A stretch of 64,000 nucleotides of DNA from Lingula anatina. Its lineage: Eukaryota; Brachiopoda; Lingulata; Lingulida; Lingulidae. Shown one piece after another: positions 11,401-23,902 of the stretch. Position numbers and translations under genes: made by a program. Below the pieces are notes generated by a model that had not been told where the DNA came from, searched no databases, and worked only from the letters and a program-made list of their open reading frames with translations. Within the stretch, counting starts at the first letter, position 1, and each line of letters opens with the position of its first letter. The stretch is taken from the NCBI RefSeq assembly GCF_001039355.2, contig NW_019775380.1:787282-851281 (forward strand), given 5' to 3'.

Positions 11401-14400
11401 TGGGGAGTGGTAATGGTGGAACAGTATACAGGTAATTAGGACTGGATATTTTTTACATATAATGATAAATGTCACCTGCTCCAGGAGTTAGTGTGTGAGT
11501 TAAAGTTTTATTTTCTTGTTGGTGATATATCTTGAAATTGTAGACCGTGATATTTTTATTATCAATAATAATAATAATAATGCGTATTGGCACTGGCACA
11601 AAGTTTGAAGAAGCTATGCGCTAACTGCATACCTGATTTTGAAGTGGTATGAACACAGAACTGAGAGGCCATGTTGTTGTCTGCTCAGAATGTGATCATG
11701 TTGTTGTACATATAAATTCACAAGAGAAAACAGTTTAAGACCACTTGTCAAATACATGACAAATCTGTCCACAACTTCCAAAGAATTGTCTAATGGCTGA
11801 GACAGTTCATAGATAATGCTGACTGGGTGGCAATTATGCTGGCTAGTAGCCATCATAATTTTATTTTATTGATTAATAATACAGTGACCATTTCACTCAT
11901 ACTTCCAGTAAGTGATAAAATTAGTTTGTAACATTTCAGTTATAGACTTAGTGTGATTCTGTGGGTACTAGTATATTATAATCAAATGATCTTTTATCCT
12001 TCTTTTTATCCCTTTAGAGCCCAGCACAGACCAAGTGGTACTATTATGGCTGTCAAGGTAGGTAGATAAATTTCCATTTTGAGATATTTCAGTTATCATT
12101 CTTCAGTTAATTTAATTCCCCAATCACAGTAAATGTATGTGTAAAAGAATTTTGACAGATGTCCATGATAAGATTCTTAATCTAAGGCTGATGTTGTTGG
12201 GAGACATTTTGGTAAATAACATGTTTTATCTGTGTTTTTATCACAGGTTATTCCCCTCGATATCACCCCAGAAATCCAGCAACAAATTATATCAGAATTA
12301 GAAGTTTTATACAAAGTAAGTAAAGCTGAGGCTATATTGACAATTTGCTAAATATATCAAAATATATTCGTTGCAATTATTTCCTTGTTACATTGCAAGA
12401 ATCTTATTATTCTTGAAGTGCTTGAGCCTAATTTCATTATTGTACCACCTGCTTGTGGCCATGGGGAGGTTATGCAAACAAATTTAAGGCCCAAAACTGA
12501 TCTGACCTTTTTGTCCAAAAAGTTAGTCTGCTGCAGTTCAAGATAAGTAAATAGTAGTCAGATGATTAGTCAGTGATCTGTCCAGTCGTCATTTGGCTTG
12601 AGGCTGGACAGCTTTTTTCAGTGCAATTATAGCAAGCAATTTCAAAAAACATACCAAGCTGGTGATATGCATTCATATCAGTTGCCTTTTAAAAAAATCA
12701 ATTTCAATATAAATATCGATGTTTTATATTTGTTTGAATAGCTTGATACCTTAACTGCGTTTTCTGAAAGTCATATAATTCATTGAAGGCATTTTATTTT
12801 GATTTCAGAGCAATTCTCCTATGATAATAGGATTTTATGGTGCTTATTTTATTGAAAATAGAATTTCCATTTGTACAGAATTTATGGATGGTAAGACTTC
12901 CATTTTCAATATTTTGTTAAAGCATCATCTAAGAATTTTAGTTATTTTCTATTTCTTTACCACATACAATGAAGTTCAAATGTTGATGAATATTCTGGCT
13001 TGGACAAAATGGGTTGTTTGTAGCAAAATGAAAACCATTATTTTTTGGATTTTTCAATTTTAGTTTTTATTTTCTGGTGAAGCTGGTGAAAAATGAATGC
13101 TTAAAAAATTTATATTTTTCCTATTCTGTACAAATTCTGTACATATCAGTAGATAATTTACATGCAAAAACTACTGTAACAATAAAATTGTTATCATTGA
13201 TTATACTATTTCCAGGAGGCTCATTAGACAAGTATGGCCAAATTCCTGAAACAGTATTAGGTAGAATGGCAGTAGCAGTAGTAAAAGGCTTACATTATTT
13301 ATGGAACTTAAAGATTATGCATAGAGGTATGTATTGAATTATTGAAAGATGGAAGCATTTTCCGAGACTTCTCAGAATACAAAATTCTTGTTTTGACTGT
13401 TATTTTTTCATTTAATTAAAGATTAACGTAAATATGTATTTCCAAAAAATTGATATTACATTAATTATTTTACAGTCAAAAAATTGTTTTTTGAAATGAA
13501 ATATAATCAAAAAATGTTTATTTTTCAGATGTCAAACCCTCCAATATTTTAGTCAACACACAAGGACACGTGAAGCTGTGTGATTTTGGAGTCAGTGTGC
13601 AGGTATAGCTCAAGCGCAACAGTCAGGAGGGAGTTTTATGAGGAGTTATTCAGTTTTGATTTTGTTTCTCTTGTCTTTGCTGTGAAACTTTTAGTCTACA
13701 GGTGTCCCTTTGAGCCACCAGGGTGTAAGAATCTACTGGCCCAAAATGACAACAGAAGTTGGTATCAAAACAAAATTAAAAAATTATTTTGGCCCAGTTG
13801 CAATTTCACTGGCATTCACTGTGGGGCCAGTGTTATTGTCACTGATCAGTTTTGTCTTTTTACTTTAAACACACTGTTTCTTATTTATTTGAATACTTAT
13901 GAAAACTTCAAAATGTTTATTTTGAATGGTATAACACTGGTTTTTGCTTTTTAAATATTTTTGAAAACATCAATATATTTAGTGTTAAAAGGTAATTTTA
14001 ATGTTAAAATGCATTTTTGTTTTTCAGTTAGTAACTTCAATAGCCAGGACATACGTAGGCACTAATGTGTACATGGCAGTAAGTATTTAGTAATTTAGTA
14101 ATGTATAATCTTTTTATCTTTACACCAGAGTTTTTAAAACCCATTTTGCTTTGAGTTATTTAAAGAAGACTACATAACACTGCAGTTTTTAAGGTTTCAC
14201 TGCTTGCTTTACCAGAAGTCTGTGGTAGGATTGTTTATATACAGAAGATTCATTAGTTTTTTTATTGGAAAATGTTAGATATAGCTTACTGTCTATACAT
14301 ATGTGTATGTCTCTGAATTTCAGCCAGAAAGATTAGAGGGTAATGGCTATAGTATTCACTCAGAGGTGTGGAGTTTTGGGCTATCTTTATGTGAGGTATG

Positions 14401-15778
14401 TTTTTTTTTTTTTTTTTTTCTTTAATGAAAATCCTTAACCAGGTATGTTAAATAGATTTATTCAGTGAAATTTATGTCAGGTGATTTCTTCATGACTATT
14501 TTCATGTTGTGGGTTATTGCAACAATTGCTCTAACAGCTAAATTATTTTGTTCTTGCAGTTAGCTGTAGGCAGGTTTCCTTATAAAGCACCAGTAAGTAG
14601 ATGTAATATTTTCAACATTATACCAGATGTGTAAGTTTAGAATGTATTTTAATTCACATAAATTTTCATGTTGATAATGGCAAAAGATTGAAAGTTTTAG
14701 TTAACTTCAAAAACTTGTGATCACCAAAAGCAATGAATGAATGAATGCAAAAATTTTGTAAATATATTGAGGGTATTACAAGGTGTGTATCAAGCCCACT
14801 CTAATATCAGAGTGGACAAATGTAATTTCACTTTCTGCAGGTGATTTAAAATTTAGGCTTTACAATTTATGTTATTTTAGTAAATATTTTCCTTTTTTCT
14901 TTTCTAGGACCATTCAAATTCAGCAATTGGGCTATTAAATACAATTGTGAAAGAGGTATTGTATAGAATTTTGATATAAGTTATATATTAAAAAAAGCTG
15001 ATTTAATTTTAAAGAAGTTGAGTTTTTATTTGAAATTATGACACTCACTCAATTCATTAATATAAAAGAAAGACTAAGATTTGTACCTGTGTCCTTTGAT
15101 TTCAGCCTCCACCTAGACTTCCAGATGGCATCTTTTCAGAGGGGTTTATAGATTTTGTTGCCTTGTGGTATGTACACATTAATATGCGTGAACCGATAAT
15201 AAATTTTTACCCTTTTATTAATTGATAAACAAATAAGGTGACAAGTTAATTTCATAGTCTTTGGTGCTTCTTTACTTCAATCCATGTTCTTTAGGGCAAT
15301 AGAAACTTAAAGATTAAGGTTATCATTATTTTGCTTTGTTTTTATTTTTTATTATTTTTTATTTATTTATTTGTAGTATGCAGAAAGATCCAACCATAAG
15401 GCCTGCACCAAGAGACCTTCTGGTAAGTTTATTTGGTTTTGTTCAAGTGTGTATAGGTGGTTGTGCTAGAGGATATTTAATCAGTTGTACCAGGTACTGT
15501 AAAGGAGTATGTTTCATTTATAATACATCTCAACTAACACAATTTCTTACTGTCTGCAGTTTGACTTGACAGCTATGTTAAGCAAACTATGCATTTTAGA
15601 ATATTTAATCCCAGTGCCCAGAATTGGTTATGAATATTTTGAAATATTGTTTTTTCAGCAACATCCATTCATAGTAAAAAATGATGATGGTAACACAGAG
15701 ATAATAGCAGCTTGGGTTGGTGCTAAACTTCAGCAAATCCAGCTACGGAGAATTGCTCATGCAACAAGCAGTGCATAA
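8451..15778 (+). CDS. MAP2K5: MAP2K5 / MEK5, dual-specificity MAP kinase kinase 5 (complete, 19 exons)
   Basis: MEK5 phosphorylates ERK5 on its Thr-Glu-Tyr loop downstream of MEKK2/3. Exons, all phase-matched: 8451-8549, 9161-9209, 9774-9841, 10100-10169, 10382-10422, 10779-10840, 11321-11431, 12018-12057, 12247-12315, 12809-12890, 13216-13326, 13529-13602, 14028-14078, 14324-14395, 14560-14592, 14908-14955, 15106-15167, 15377-15422, 15659-15778. They total 1308 nt and 435 aa (human about 448). Residues 4-95 form a PB1 domain with acidic [17 protein letters not shown]. Residues 96-129 include the RNIHGLK segment typical of MEK5. The kinase domain shows GSGNGGTVY (158-166), K180 in MAVK, HRDVKPSN (266-273), DFG (286-288) and activation sites S296 and T300 in SIART, matching human Ser311/Thr315. 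One oddity: the invariant Asp of subdomain IX is Glu (E323, HSEVWSFG). Identification is certain. Confidence 0.96.
9480..9710 (-). mobile_element. Degenerate copy of the TTAA-flanked MITE at 34.56 kb
   Basis: In MAP2K5 intron 2, the reverse complement of the core of the 34566-34911 element is recognisable. Shared pieces are the run around gacctccat..gatggctatact, the T-rich stretch, and agggactaacttt. The right end ttatccttttaa resembles the terminal repeat and TTAA of that element. It is more diverged and lacks a clean left end. Confidence 0.6.
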
Positions 15779-16480
15779 GTTATTATCCAAAGAGTGGCAA
15801 CAAGGCCCAAATATGCAGATGTAACATCTTAACAAAACAAGTGACTGGCAGTCAGTATTGGTTGCAAAGCACATCACTTACAAGAATGTTTCAGAACACA
15901 TGGAGAAAAATGGACTATTTGGGAGTTGCAGAATCATTTGCAAAACTTCTAAGGGCTATGTGAGAAACTGATGTTTCTGGGAAAAATGTAGCTTCATGAA
16001 GAGGTCCTGCTTTTACAATTACAGTTGCATTAGACATTCTACATAGGGGCATGAGTAACAATTTTATTATGTTGACGATGATGACTGTGATATTTATTTT
16101 TGGGTGAGCAGTGTAATGTGAAACACTGGGTACGTCATTTTTTATGATGTGAACTAATACTTTATTAATTAAATTTAAGACTTGAACCAAGATCAGGAAT
16201 ATTATACTGTAATGCTGGCCTATGGTGAATGCTGCCTTTAACAGGATTATCATAATGGGGATTGGATGTAGCTCAGTGATGCACACTGGCATTTTTTCCA
16301 GTTACAAATACTTACCTTTTTGCAAGAATTTAAAAGGTTTGTCACAAACTTGACAAATATTGGAATCTGAAATTTACTGCTTAAAGCACAGTAATTGCTT
16401 CGTAGTCATACTACTGTATTATTTTGTGTGACATTCAAGACCTTTCTACAAACATTTTACCCACATTAGAGACAGTGGTC

Positions 16481-16486
16481 AATAAA
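16481..16486 (+). terminator. Candidate MAP2K5 polyadenylation signal (AATAAA)
   Basis: First AATAAA after the MAP2K5 stop, about 700 bases downstream, and retained in the second copy (26405-26410). It would give a 3' UTR of roughly 0.7 kb; transcript data would be needed to place the end. Confidence 0.45.
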
Positions 16487-17886
16487 CTGGAAATGCATGT
16501 TATATAAAGGCAGTGTCAGTAGAAAAAATTTGGGTCACAGAACACTTTTTCTTTTATGATGAGAAATTGAGTATTGTTCTAAGAGGTTGGTTGGTTGTCA
16601 ACAAATTAATGAGTGCTACTTGTACAATATTCCTGCTTCAAAGTTGTTTATTAAATTATTATAAAGGTTTTTGTTTAAAAGGCATCCATCTGATTTTTAT
16701 CTCTACTTACGATTTACTTACTGAAACCTCTGGCTCATAACTTAAAACATACCTAGATGTGAAAGAATGATTTTCTTAGCAGTTTCTATGTGTAAACACG
16801 AGATTAAACAAAAATTGAATAGGTCAGGTCTTTGAGAAAAGGGTGTACTGGCATCATAATACATACTTTGGTAAACAGGAATTGATTAGAATTAAGCTGA
16901 TGTGGTAAGCAAAAAGTGAATTGCTGATTGTGCCCTATTATCTACAAGTATGCTTCATACCTACATCACATATAAATGTGCCTGAAACTATTCATATAAT
17001 TTCAAAAAAAATAAATTTTTTATTCTCCATTTAAAATGAAATAGCATTTCCCCTATGATAAAACAGCATATGGTTTTTGTTTGTATGTTTTAAACAGTGA
17101 AGGATACTAGTAGTCCAATTATTGCCCAGGGATTGAACATGTTTATTGAGACATATTTATTTAGTTCAATACCTTGTGAAGTTGGCTGAGCTTGAACTGC
17201 AGGGTTTATTGCCATATCTCATTCAGCAATGAGTCGAAACTTAAAAAGCTCATAAAAGTGACTATCACATGCATATTGATTTGGTTAGCAACTTCATTTA
17301 CAATAAGCAATTAAAGACACTAGTTTGAACACGTATTGGAAAGCTAAAGCTGCCACAAAGGCAATACACATTTTAAGGTGTATGAGTTTGGTATAAGAAG
17401 ACAATGAAAAAATACAGCCTTTTCCAAAAGATGTTGGAGGATGGTATCTTAGACAAAATCTAGCTGGCTAGACCTGATCAACATAGTGATATCAAGAGTG
17501 GTTTTATAGATAAGACTTAAGTCTACCTTCAGTGTAATCTAGCTCATAAACGAGTTGTAACTTAGAAACATGTAAGCTCCAAGGTATTTATATTTTAATG
17601 GTTTTATAGCATATTAAACTAAAATCATAACCTTGGGATGCAGATGTACAGGAATGTTGTTTTAGTAATGGCAAGCAATTGGCTACATTGACTGAACTTG
17701 ATCTAAAGTCATACTGGTTATGACTGTAGAAACTTAAACACACAAAAATTGGTTAGTTTTCATCACACTAAACCAAGTAGCAGTTAATTTGAAGGATACT
17801 GTCTTAATTACTGTTATAATGATATACAGAATTAACGAATTATAACTAGTAGTAGAGCATGTTGATTTAAATACAAACATGGTGGA

Positions 17887-18054
17887 CAGGCCCGTAGCCA
17901 GCAATTTCAAAAGGAGGGTTCGTTTTCTGAAAAAGTGGACCTTTTCCCATAAAAACTTCATGTACCTAGATCAAATTTTACCCAGAGTGGACCTTTTCCC
18001 AGCAAAAGGGGCGGTTCTTTCGAACCCCCCGAACCCCCGCTGGCTACGGGCCTG
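17887..18054. mobile_element. 168 bp MITE with terminal inverted repeats and 5 bp target duplication
   Basis: Begins caggcccgtagccagc and ends gctggctacgggcctg, a perfect 16-base inverted repeat. It is flanked on both sides by gtgga (17882-17886 and 18055-18059), a likely target-site duplication. The interior holds a repeated cue (gtggaccttttccc twice) and a C-rich right arm. It has no coding capacity, so it is a non-autonomous DNA transposon; superfamily is not assigned. Confidence 0.8.
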
Positions 18055-19716
18055 GTGGAAAAAAACATTTTAAATACATCGTTATAGGCTATGTATACCA
18101 TGATTCATTGATACATAAATAACCTGCATACACCTGTATATCAGTTATGCATATTCCATCAATTGAGTGAAACAATTGGAAAATTACTGTTGGTGTGGGA
18201 AGTTGTCAAGACCAGCATGTGTCATTATATGTGAATATAATTTATTATGATGCAATAAGTGTATCCACTGAATATGATAGTTTTAATGAAAAATGGGCTT
18301 GCTGCATGCTTGTTCATGTACAAAGGTGCCATATGCTCAATTGTCTTTATTAAGGAACAGTGTTCTTTTAAATGTGTTCTGGTTAAAATGATGAAAATCT
18401 GTCAAGTAACTGCATGGTGCAGATCAGCATTGGTTTATATGTAAATGGGGTTTGAGTGTTACATAGGTCAAATAAACCAAACATGAGTGTATTATTTTTG
18501 CCTAGATGGGTTATCAATGTAATAGTGGAGTGGACATCTGGCTTCAGAATAAAATATGTGTTGAACAATTTAATGATTATAAGAATAATTTTCTCAGCAT
18601 TATGCTTCAATTCCTTAATAATAATACATTAGGTTTTTGACTTGGATCACATCTTTCTCTCCTGATGTTTCATATTAAACCACACTGCCCCATTCAATTT
18701 TTCAATAAATTCTTTGGTCTTTAAATTTTTCTATCTGATAATCATTGTTATAAATGGTTGTACACTGAAAGATTACCAAAAAAGGTAGTAGAGGTAACAA
18801 AGTTAATATCGAAGTCACTGTAGCATAATAACCTCTCGCCTTTAATTTGACAGTGATGGATGGCCTCTGTGTGGTAAACAGCATTTTTAGATAAATTGAT
18901 CAATTTGACCAATGTAAACACACAGAGTAAGTTCAGCTCAAAACAGACATGACTTGTATCTGTTTATGCTAATTAAATCCATAACGCATGAAAAAGCTTC
19001 CCTTATTATATATTTGTACATTGCTTTCAAATTTATGAAAACAAAATTATGATTCTGTAGATAAATATTGTCAGTTATTCTCATCCTGTTTGGTAAAATA
19101 ACAAAGAGGAACTATTTACTTTTAAGCTCCAATGATTTCACTCCTGACTTTTATCAAAGCCCTAACAAATGAGATTATATGCATTTACCAACATGTATAG
19201 AAAAATGTTATTCTTCATTTTTGAGGGCAATGTCTGTAAGGATCATATATGTATGAGCCACCACAAATATTAAGTCACCACAGACTTACTTAAATGCTGC
19301 ATGCACTTGCACCTATATATAACTGTGCAGTCATTGTTATTGCATTGATTCTTCAATTCTCCATGCTCTGGCATTTCCTTATTGTATTCAATTGATATGA
19401 ACTCCAAAAACAGGTAAAAAAAACATGTATGAAATACTCTGGGTTTTTTTCAATGGCTGGAATTATTTTGCTTGACAATGTACAGTTGATATGTCGGCTT
19501 TAGTATAAACTGGCATAATGGGAATTATTTCCTTTTCCAAGCTTGTGTATTTAATTAACTTGAAGTCCAGGTTAAAATAACATGTAGCAGTTAGAGGTCC
19601 AAAAGGTTGGTATTATGTCTTTCTTACAAATAATACCTTTTCTAAGAGTGTATCTGTGATGATTTATATTGCTTTTCCATTCTAATGAAATATTTTCCTC
19701 TACCTAAAGATAAAAA

Positions 19717-19986
19717 TTACATGTTGCATTTATCAATTAAGATTATCATATCATTTTCTTTATTATCATGTTGTAAATGGGCTGTCCTAAAAAATATTGA
19801 TATTATACATTAAACTAAAGCTCTGAATCATGCCTGGTTTACTGTTGCTGTTTACATGTTGCATTTATCCATTTAGACTAGATTATTATTTCACTTTCTT
19901 TAATATTATGTTGCAAATTGGCTATTCTAAAAAAAGATTGCTATTATACATTAAACTACAGCTCTGAATCATGTCTGGCTTATTTT
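19717..19986. repeat. 135 bp local tandem pair
   Basis: Two diverged units starting at 19717 and 19852, each opening with ttacatgttgcatttat and containing acattaaact followed by agctctgaatcatg. The same pair occurs in copy 2 near 29666-29935, so it predates the split between the two large copies. Confidence 0.75.
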
Positions 19987-20753
19987 CTTGTAATAAAACT
20001 TCTGCTGTAAAAGAAAACAGGGCTACTCAGGTTGTAAAAATAAATGACGTTATTTATGAAAAATATCTGGTCAGAAGCCATTTTATTAACCACCTGTCTG
20101 ACAACCTGATTAAGGCTTTTATTAATTTATTATTTTTTTAATGTCAGAATACAGAAAATGAATAGTTTTAACTATTAAAATGTGTTAAAAGAAAATTAAG
20201 TTTTAACTAAAATAAGCCCTCTTTTCACACATAGTAGTACGTGCACATATAAATCCACCCCTTCAATTCATTTTGTAAGATAAATTGCAACTTGTAAAAT
20301 ACAAATGTCATGTCATCTTCTCAAATTCTAACGTCTCTTAGATGAACACAAAAATAAATCGTTAGTAAAGTACTCTCCCAGTGCAAACAAAATATGTAGT
20401 GCTGTTTTACTTGAAAACATGCCAAAAAATTTTTTTCTGGCATTGTTCATTTGAAATAAGTCTAAAAGGTAAAAAAAATTCCTTATCTTCCATATGAAAT
20501 TTCATTTATTTCCTAGTTTTTCTGACTATACGGACTAGCCAGAAGTTCGTGTGAAGAATGTTTAAACAGTGAGTTATTTGCATAGTATGTAACGCCACGA
20601 GTGTTTATGTCCTCAGAGTTCAGAGTTCACGTGTCAGCCAGTATAACCTTCCACTACGCTACAGCACTGCGCGCATAGGACTGTCGCGTTTTGTGGCTGC
20701 CGGTAACATTACAAGTGTCTTTCTCGCTTGCTGAAGCCCTAGCCTGCATTAGG

Positions 20754-20814
20754 ATGGACGCGAAGTCACACGTATTACTGGCTGCTCTCATGGGTATTTT
20801 GGCAGTTTCATTTG
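20754..20814 (+). pseudogene. Orphan duplicate of SOD-repeat gene exon 1 (copy 1)
   Basis: Encodes a start Met, a lysine and then a hydrophobic signal-peptide core (LLAALMGILAVSFG), ending in a gtgagt donor at phase 1, identical in design to 30727-30787. The rest of the gene lies only downstream of copy 2. This exon could still act as an alternative first exon if the duplication is real, because phase and donor are intact. If the duplication is an assembly error it is simply the other allele. Its protein differs from copy 2 at several residues of the signal peptide. Confidence 0.7.
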
Positions 20815-23800
20815 GTGAGTTTAATTGTATGATGTGTTAAGTTTTAATTGTCAATAAATTGGGTTGTACAGTAACAGCTTCTGTTATACAATTGAGGTTC
20901 TAGTGAATTCTTAAACAGATCAAGCGTTAAATCGGGTGTTATAAATGCGCGTCCGTGTCACAGATAGATATCATGAATGTCATGAATGTTCAGAAGTGGA
21001 CTACGTACTCATTACACACTTGATTATTTGCAAACGTAATATTACCACAAAAGCCAAAATGTTATTCTCCAGGCAAGCCACGGTGTGATGAAACCTAACA
21101 ACCTTATCGCTTCTGTCGTAGCACAAAATAGGTTACTGAATATGAACACTTTAGATTAAATGGCAACTTGGCTGTTACAAGGAATTTTATGTCCGATTTG
21201 CTGTTGTCACTAAACGTCATGTTACTTTTTGTACGTGGAGTTAATGGCTTGTGAACTTTTCACGTAATTCACCTGTCGTGTGTGTTTATGCTTGGTGTTT
21301 TGTTACAGCTGCAACAAAGTGTCACTTTTAAAGCCAGTTAGGTAATGTGTTGTGATCTACAAGCACATGCAGGTAAATACAGTTTAATAATATGATTATA
21401 TAAGGCTTTATACTCTGTAACTGTACAGTTAGTGGAGAAAGTAGCAGGCTGAGGACTTCAATAAAAACGATAGTAGATAATACCTCGACTCAACTTGGAT
21501 CAAAGATACAGTATGTTACTGTTGATATAACAGATATTCATAACATGAAAAAAAATAAAAAAAGGCAAATGCTTCAAGTAGGAGTAGAAAAATCATTGGT
21601 AGGTAGGCCTACATGTGTAAGGATGTAGATAGGTAACTTAATAACACCACATACTTGTGAAATTTGTAACTCTGAATACATGTACAGTACACCTACGAGT
21701 AGTTCATGCAGGATCTTATCCAATTAACATTGAATGTGTTGTTGTTGTGATTTAATTGTTTATATAACTTTATTATTTAGTTTGAAGTTAACGTTTTTTA
21801 AAATGGTTCCAGTTACATCTGTTTCTAACACTCCAAAGCATAGAGTATATGACATCGCAGATAGTTGGACCGTTTTTAATGAGACCTTTTCCTGCTACCG
21901 CAGCTTGGACCCATTACATATTATGGGTTCGAGTACTACATGAATTTTTATTTAAATATAACCATAGGCAGCAAATGAAATCCCTCTGTTCTCAGTAGAT
22001 GTGGCAAGCTTGTAAAGATTCAGAGAACAGTTGGATTCTCTCTCCCCAGGCTTCATCAAGGTCTATGCCCATGACCCTAACTCCCACCTGATAACAGAAT
22101 ACCACCCTAGCTATGATCTGTCTGTAGAGATTTTTTCCTGAGTGTCAGAATATGTTATTGTCATTGTTGTTTACCTAGTCATTGTTATGGCTGGTACAGG
22201 GACATTTGCCTTATTGTCATTGTTTGAAAGATATGGTCACATACTCTCACTTGTGTACTACATAGCGCTTATCAAAGGACTATTGAACCCTATGAGAATA
22301 CAAGCTGTTAATAATTTTTATATAGAATGTTTTCATGTTGGACCACCTTAGACCTATGACTGGAGGGGAATTCTGTTTGTGTACTCTGCAAGATACTGAT
22401 CTCTTAGTCAGACAATTCATCCTTTGTATTGCTATCTGACCAATGCACTGCCACCTTGTTGGAAATTTATGTATTTATTGTGAAATTAATTTTACTCTCT
22501 AGCCTTTAAAATGGACCAGCCCAGAGTGAAGAATGTTTTGCTGCAGATTTATTATTGTACATTTTTTCAAGCAATTAATGCTATTAAAAATATACCAGCC
22601 TTAGTGCTGAAAGTGCAATACAGTAACGGATGCACAAGATGGAGAATGGTGTCACAGTGGACCGAAAGCCTTCTATTTTTTCCTCCGTTCAAAAGAAAAA
22701 AAATTGATACTAAATGAAACCAAACAATTTTTCCACCCATGCCCTCATATCTGTACATATTGCAGTAAAACTGCACTTTTTAACTATTTTAAAATTTGTC
22801 GTTCAGCCAAGCAGAATTTTTTTTTTTGCCTCCCCCCCCCCCCTTTACCGAAATAGTTTGCCAGCCTGTTAGATAACTGCCCACCTGTTTACCCATATTA
22901 AAACTGTATGTTGCAGTGATGTAACCTGATAATTTATGTTTAGAGGCGGGGCCAGAAATTAAATTCAAATTTGCTAGATGTCATTTCCCTGTCACTATGT
23001 GGGCAGGATCAAGAGTTTCACTGCTGCAGTCAAGCAAGTTTCCTTTGTTTACACAGTGTCTGTTTGTTATTGTTTTAGCTTTAACCGTAATTGTAAGTAG
23101 TAGAATTGGATTCAGTGACAATATTATTTTTAGATATGTGAAATCTGCTTTGTAATCTCAAAAATGAAATACCAGGATGTGTCAGACTTACCAGTCCAAT
23201 ATCTCGTACATGTAACACATGTGGAAGAAATCCACTCTCATGAACACTGCAGAAAAACAAAGTTGTGGCAGGGTACCCTGTTAAAACATTGCTGCTGAAT
23301 GCGTCACTGAAGGGTGGTGCATTTCTTATCCTTTTTAAGGAGAATTGTCACTGTATTTGGGGATTATGGGAAAGCAAAGAGCAGCTTTAGATGGGTTTCA
23401 GGTGTTAAACTGTCTGTCTTTTTGATACNCTTTTTTTTTTGGGGGGGGGTGGTTCCATTCGAATGCGCTTACTCCAGCTGGTGGTACAATATCCGGAGGC
23501 GGTATCGCCTCTCTGATCCTCTAGTTCAGTTTTGATTTTGTTTCTCAGTCTTTGCTGCGAAACTTTTAGTCTACAAGTGTCCCTTTGAGCCACCAGGGTG
23601 TAAGAATCTACTGGCCCAAAATGACAACAGAAGTTGGTATCAAAACAAAATTTAAAAATTATTTTGGCCCAGTTACAATTTCACTGGCATTCACTGTGGG
23701 GCCAGTGTTATTGTCACTGATCAGTTTTGTCTTTTTACTTTAAACAAACTGTTTCTTATTTATTTGAATACTTATGAAAACTTCAAAATGTTTATTTTGA

Positions 23801-23902
23801 ATGGTATAACACTGGTTTTTGCTTTTTAAATATTTTTGAAAACATCAATATATTTAGTGTTAAAAGGTAATTTTAATGTTAAAATGCATTTTTGTTTTTC
23901 AG
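20815..23902. other. Copy 1 intron-1 sequence, duplication junction and start of copy 2
   Basis: No coding exon seen. Contains the N at 23429, a 95-base linker at 23430-23524 with long T and G runs, then the beginning of copy 2, which corresponds to MAP2K5 intron 12. Short open frames here are AT-rich and not conserved in frame between the two large copies. Confidence 0.6.

Larger units (their letters stand above)
15779..20753. other. MAP2K5 3' UTR and intergenic DNA (copy 1)
   Basis: Follows the MAP2K5 stop and contains no coding exon I can support. A candidate polyadenylation signal AATAAA lies at 16481-16486, conserved in copy 2 at 26405. A short MITE sits at 17887-18054 and a 135-base tandem pair at 19717-19986. 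The rest is AT-rich. Confidence 0.6.

Noticed and set aside
13580-13954. Open frame of 124 aa across the MAP2K5 exon 12 donor
   Set aside because: Only the first few codons are exon; the rest reads through intron 12 and is AT-rich.
15566-15778. Open frame extending MAP2K5 exon 19 upstream
   Set aside because: The extension is intronic. The acceptor at 15658 restores the conserved PAPRDLL-QHPFIV junction, and the upstream part has no MEK5 similarity.
21734-22351. Open frames of about 69 aa repeated in both large copies
   Set aside because: Repeated only because of the 9.8 kb duplication; no start context, splice partners or recognisable domain, and they lie inside the presumed CSRP intron 1.
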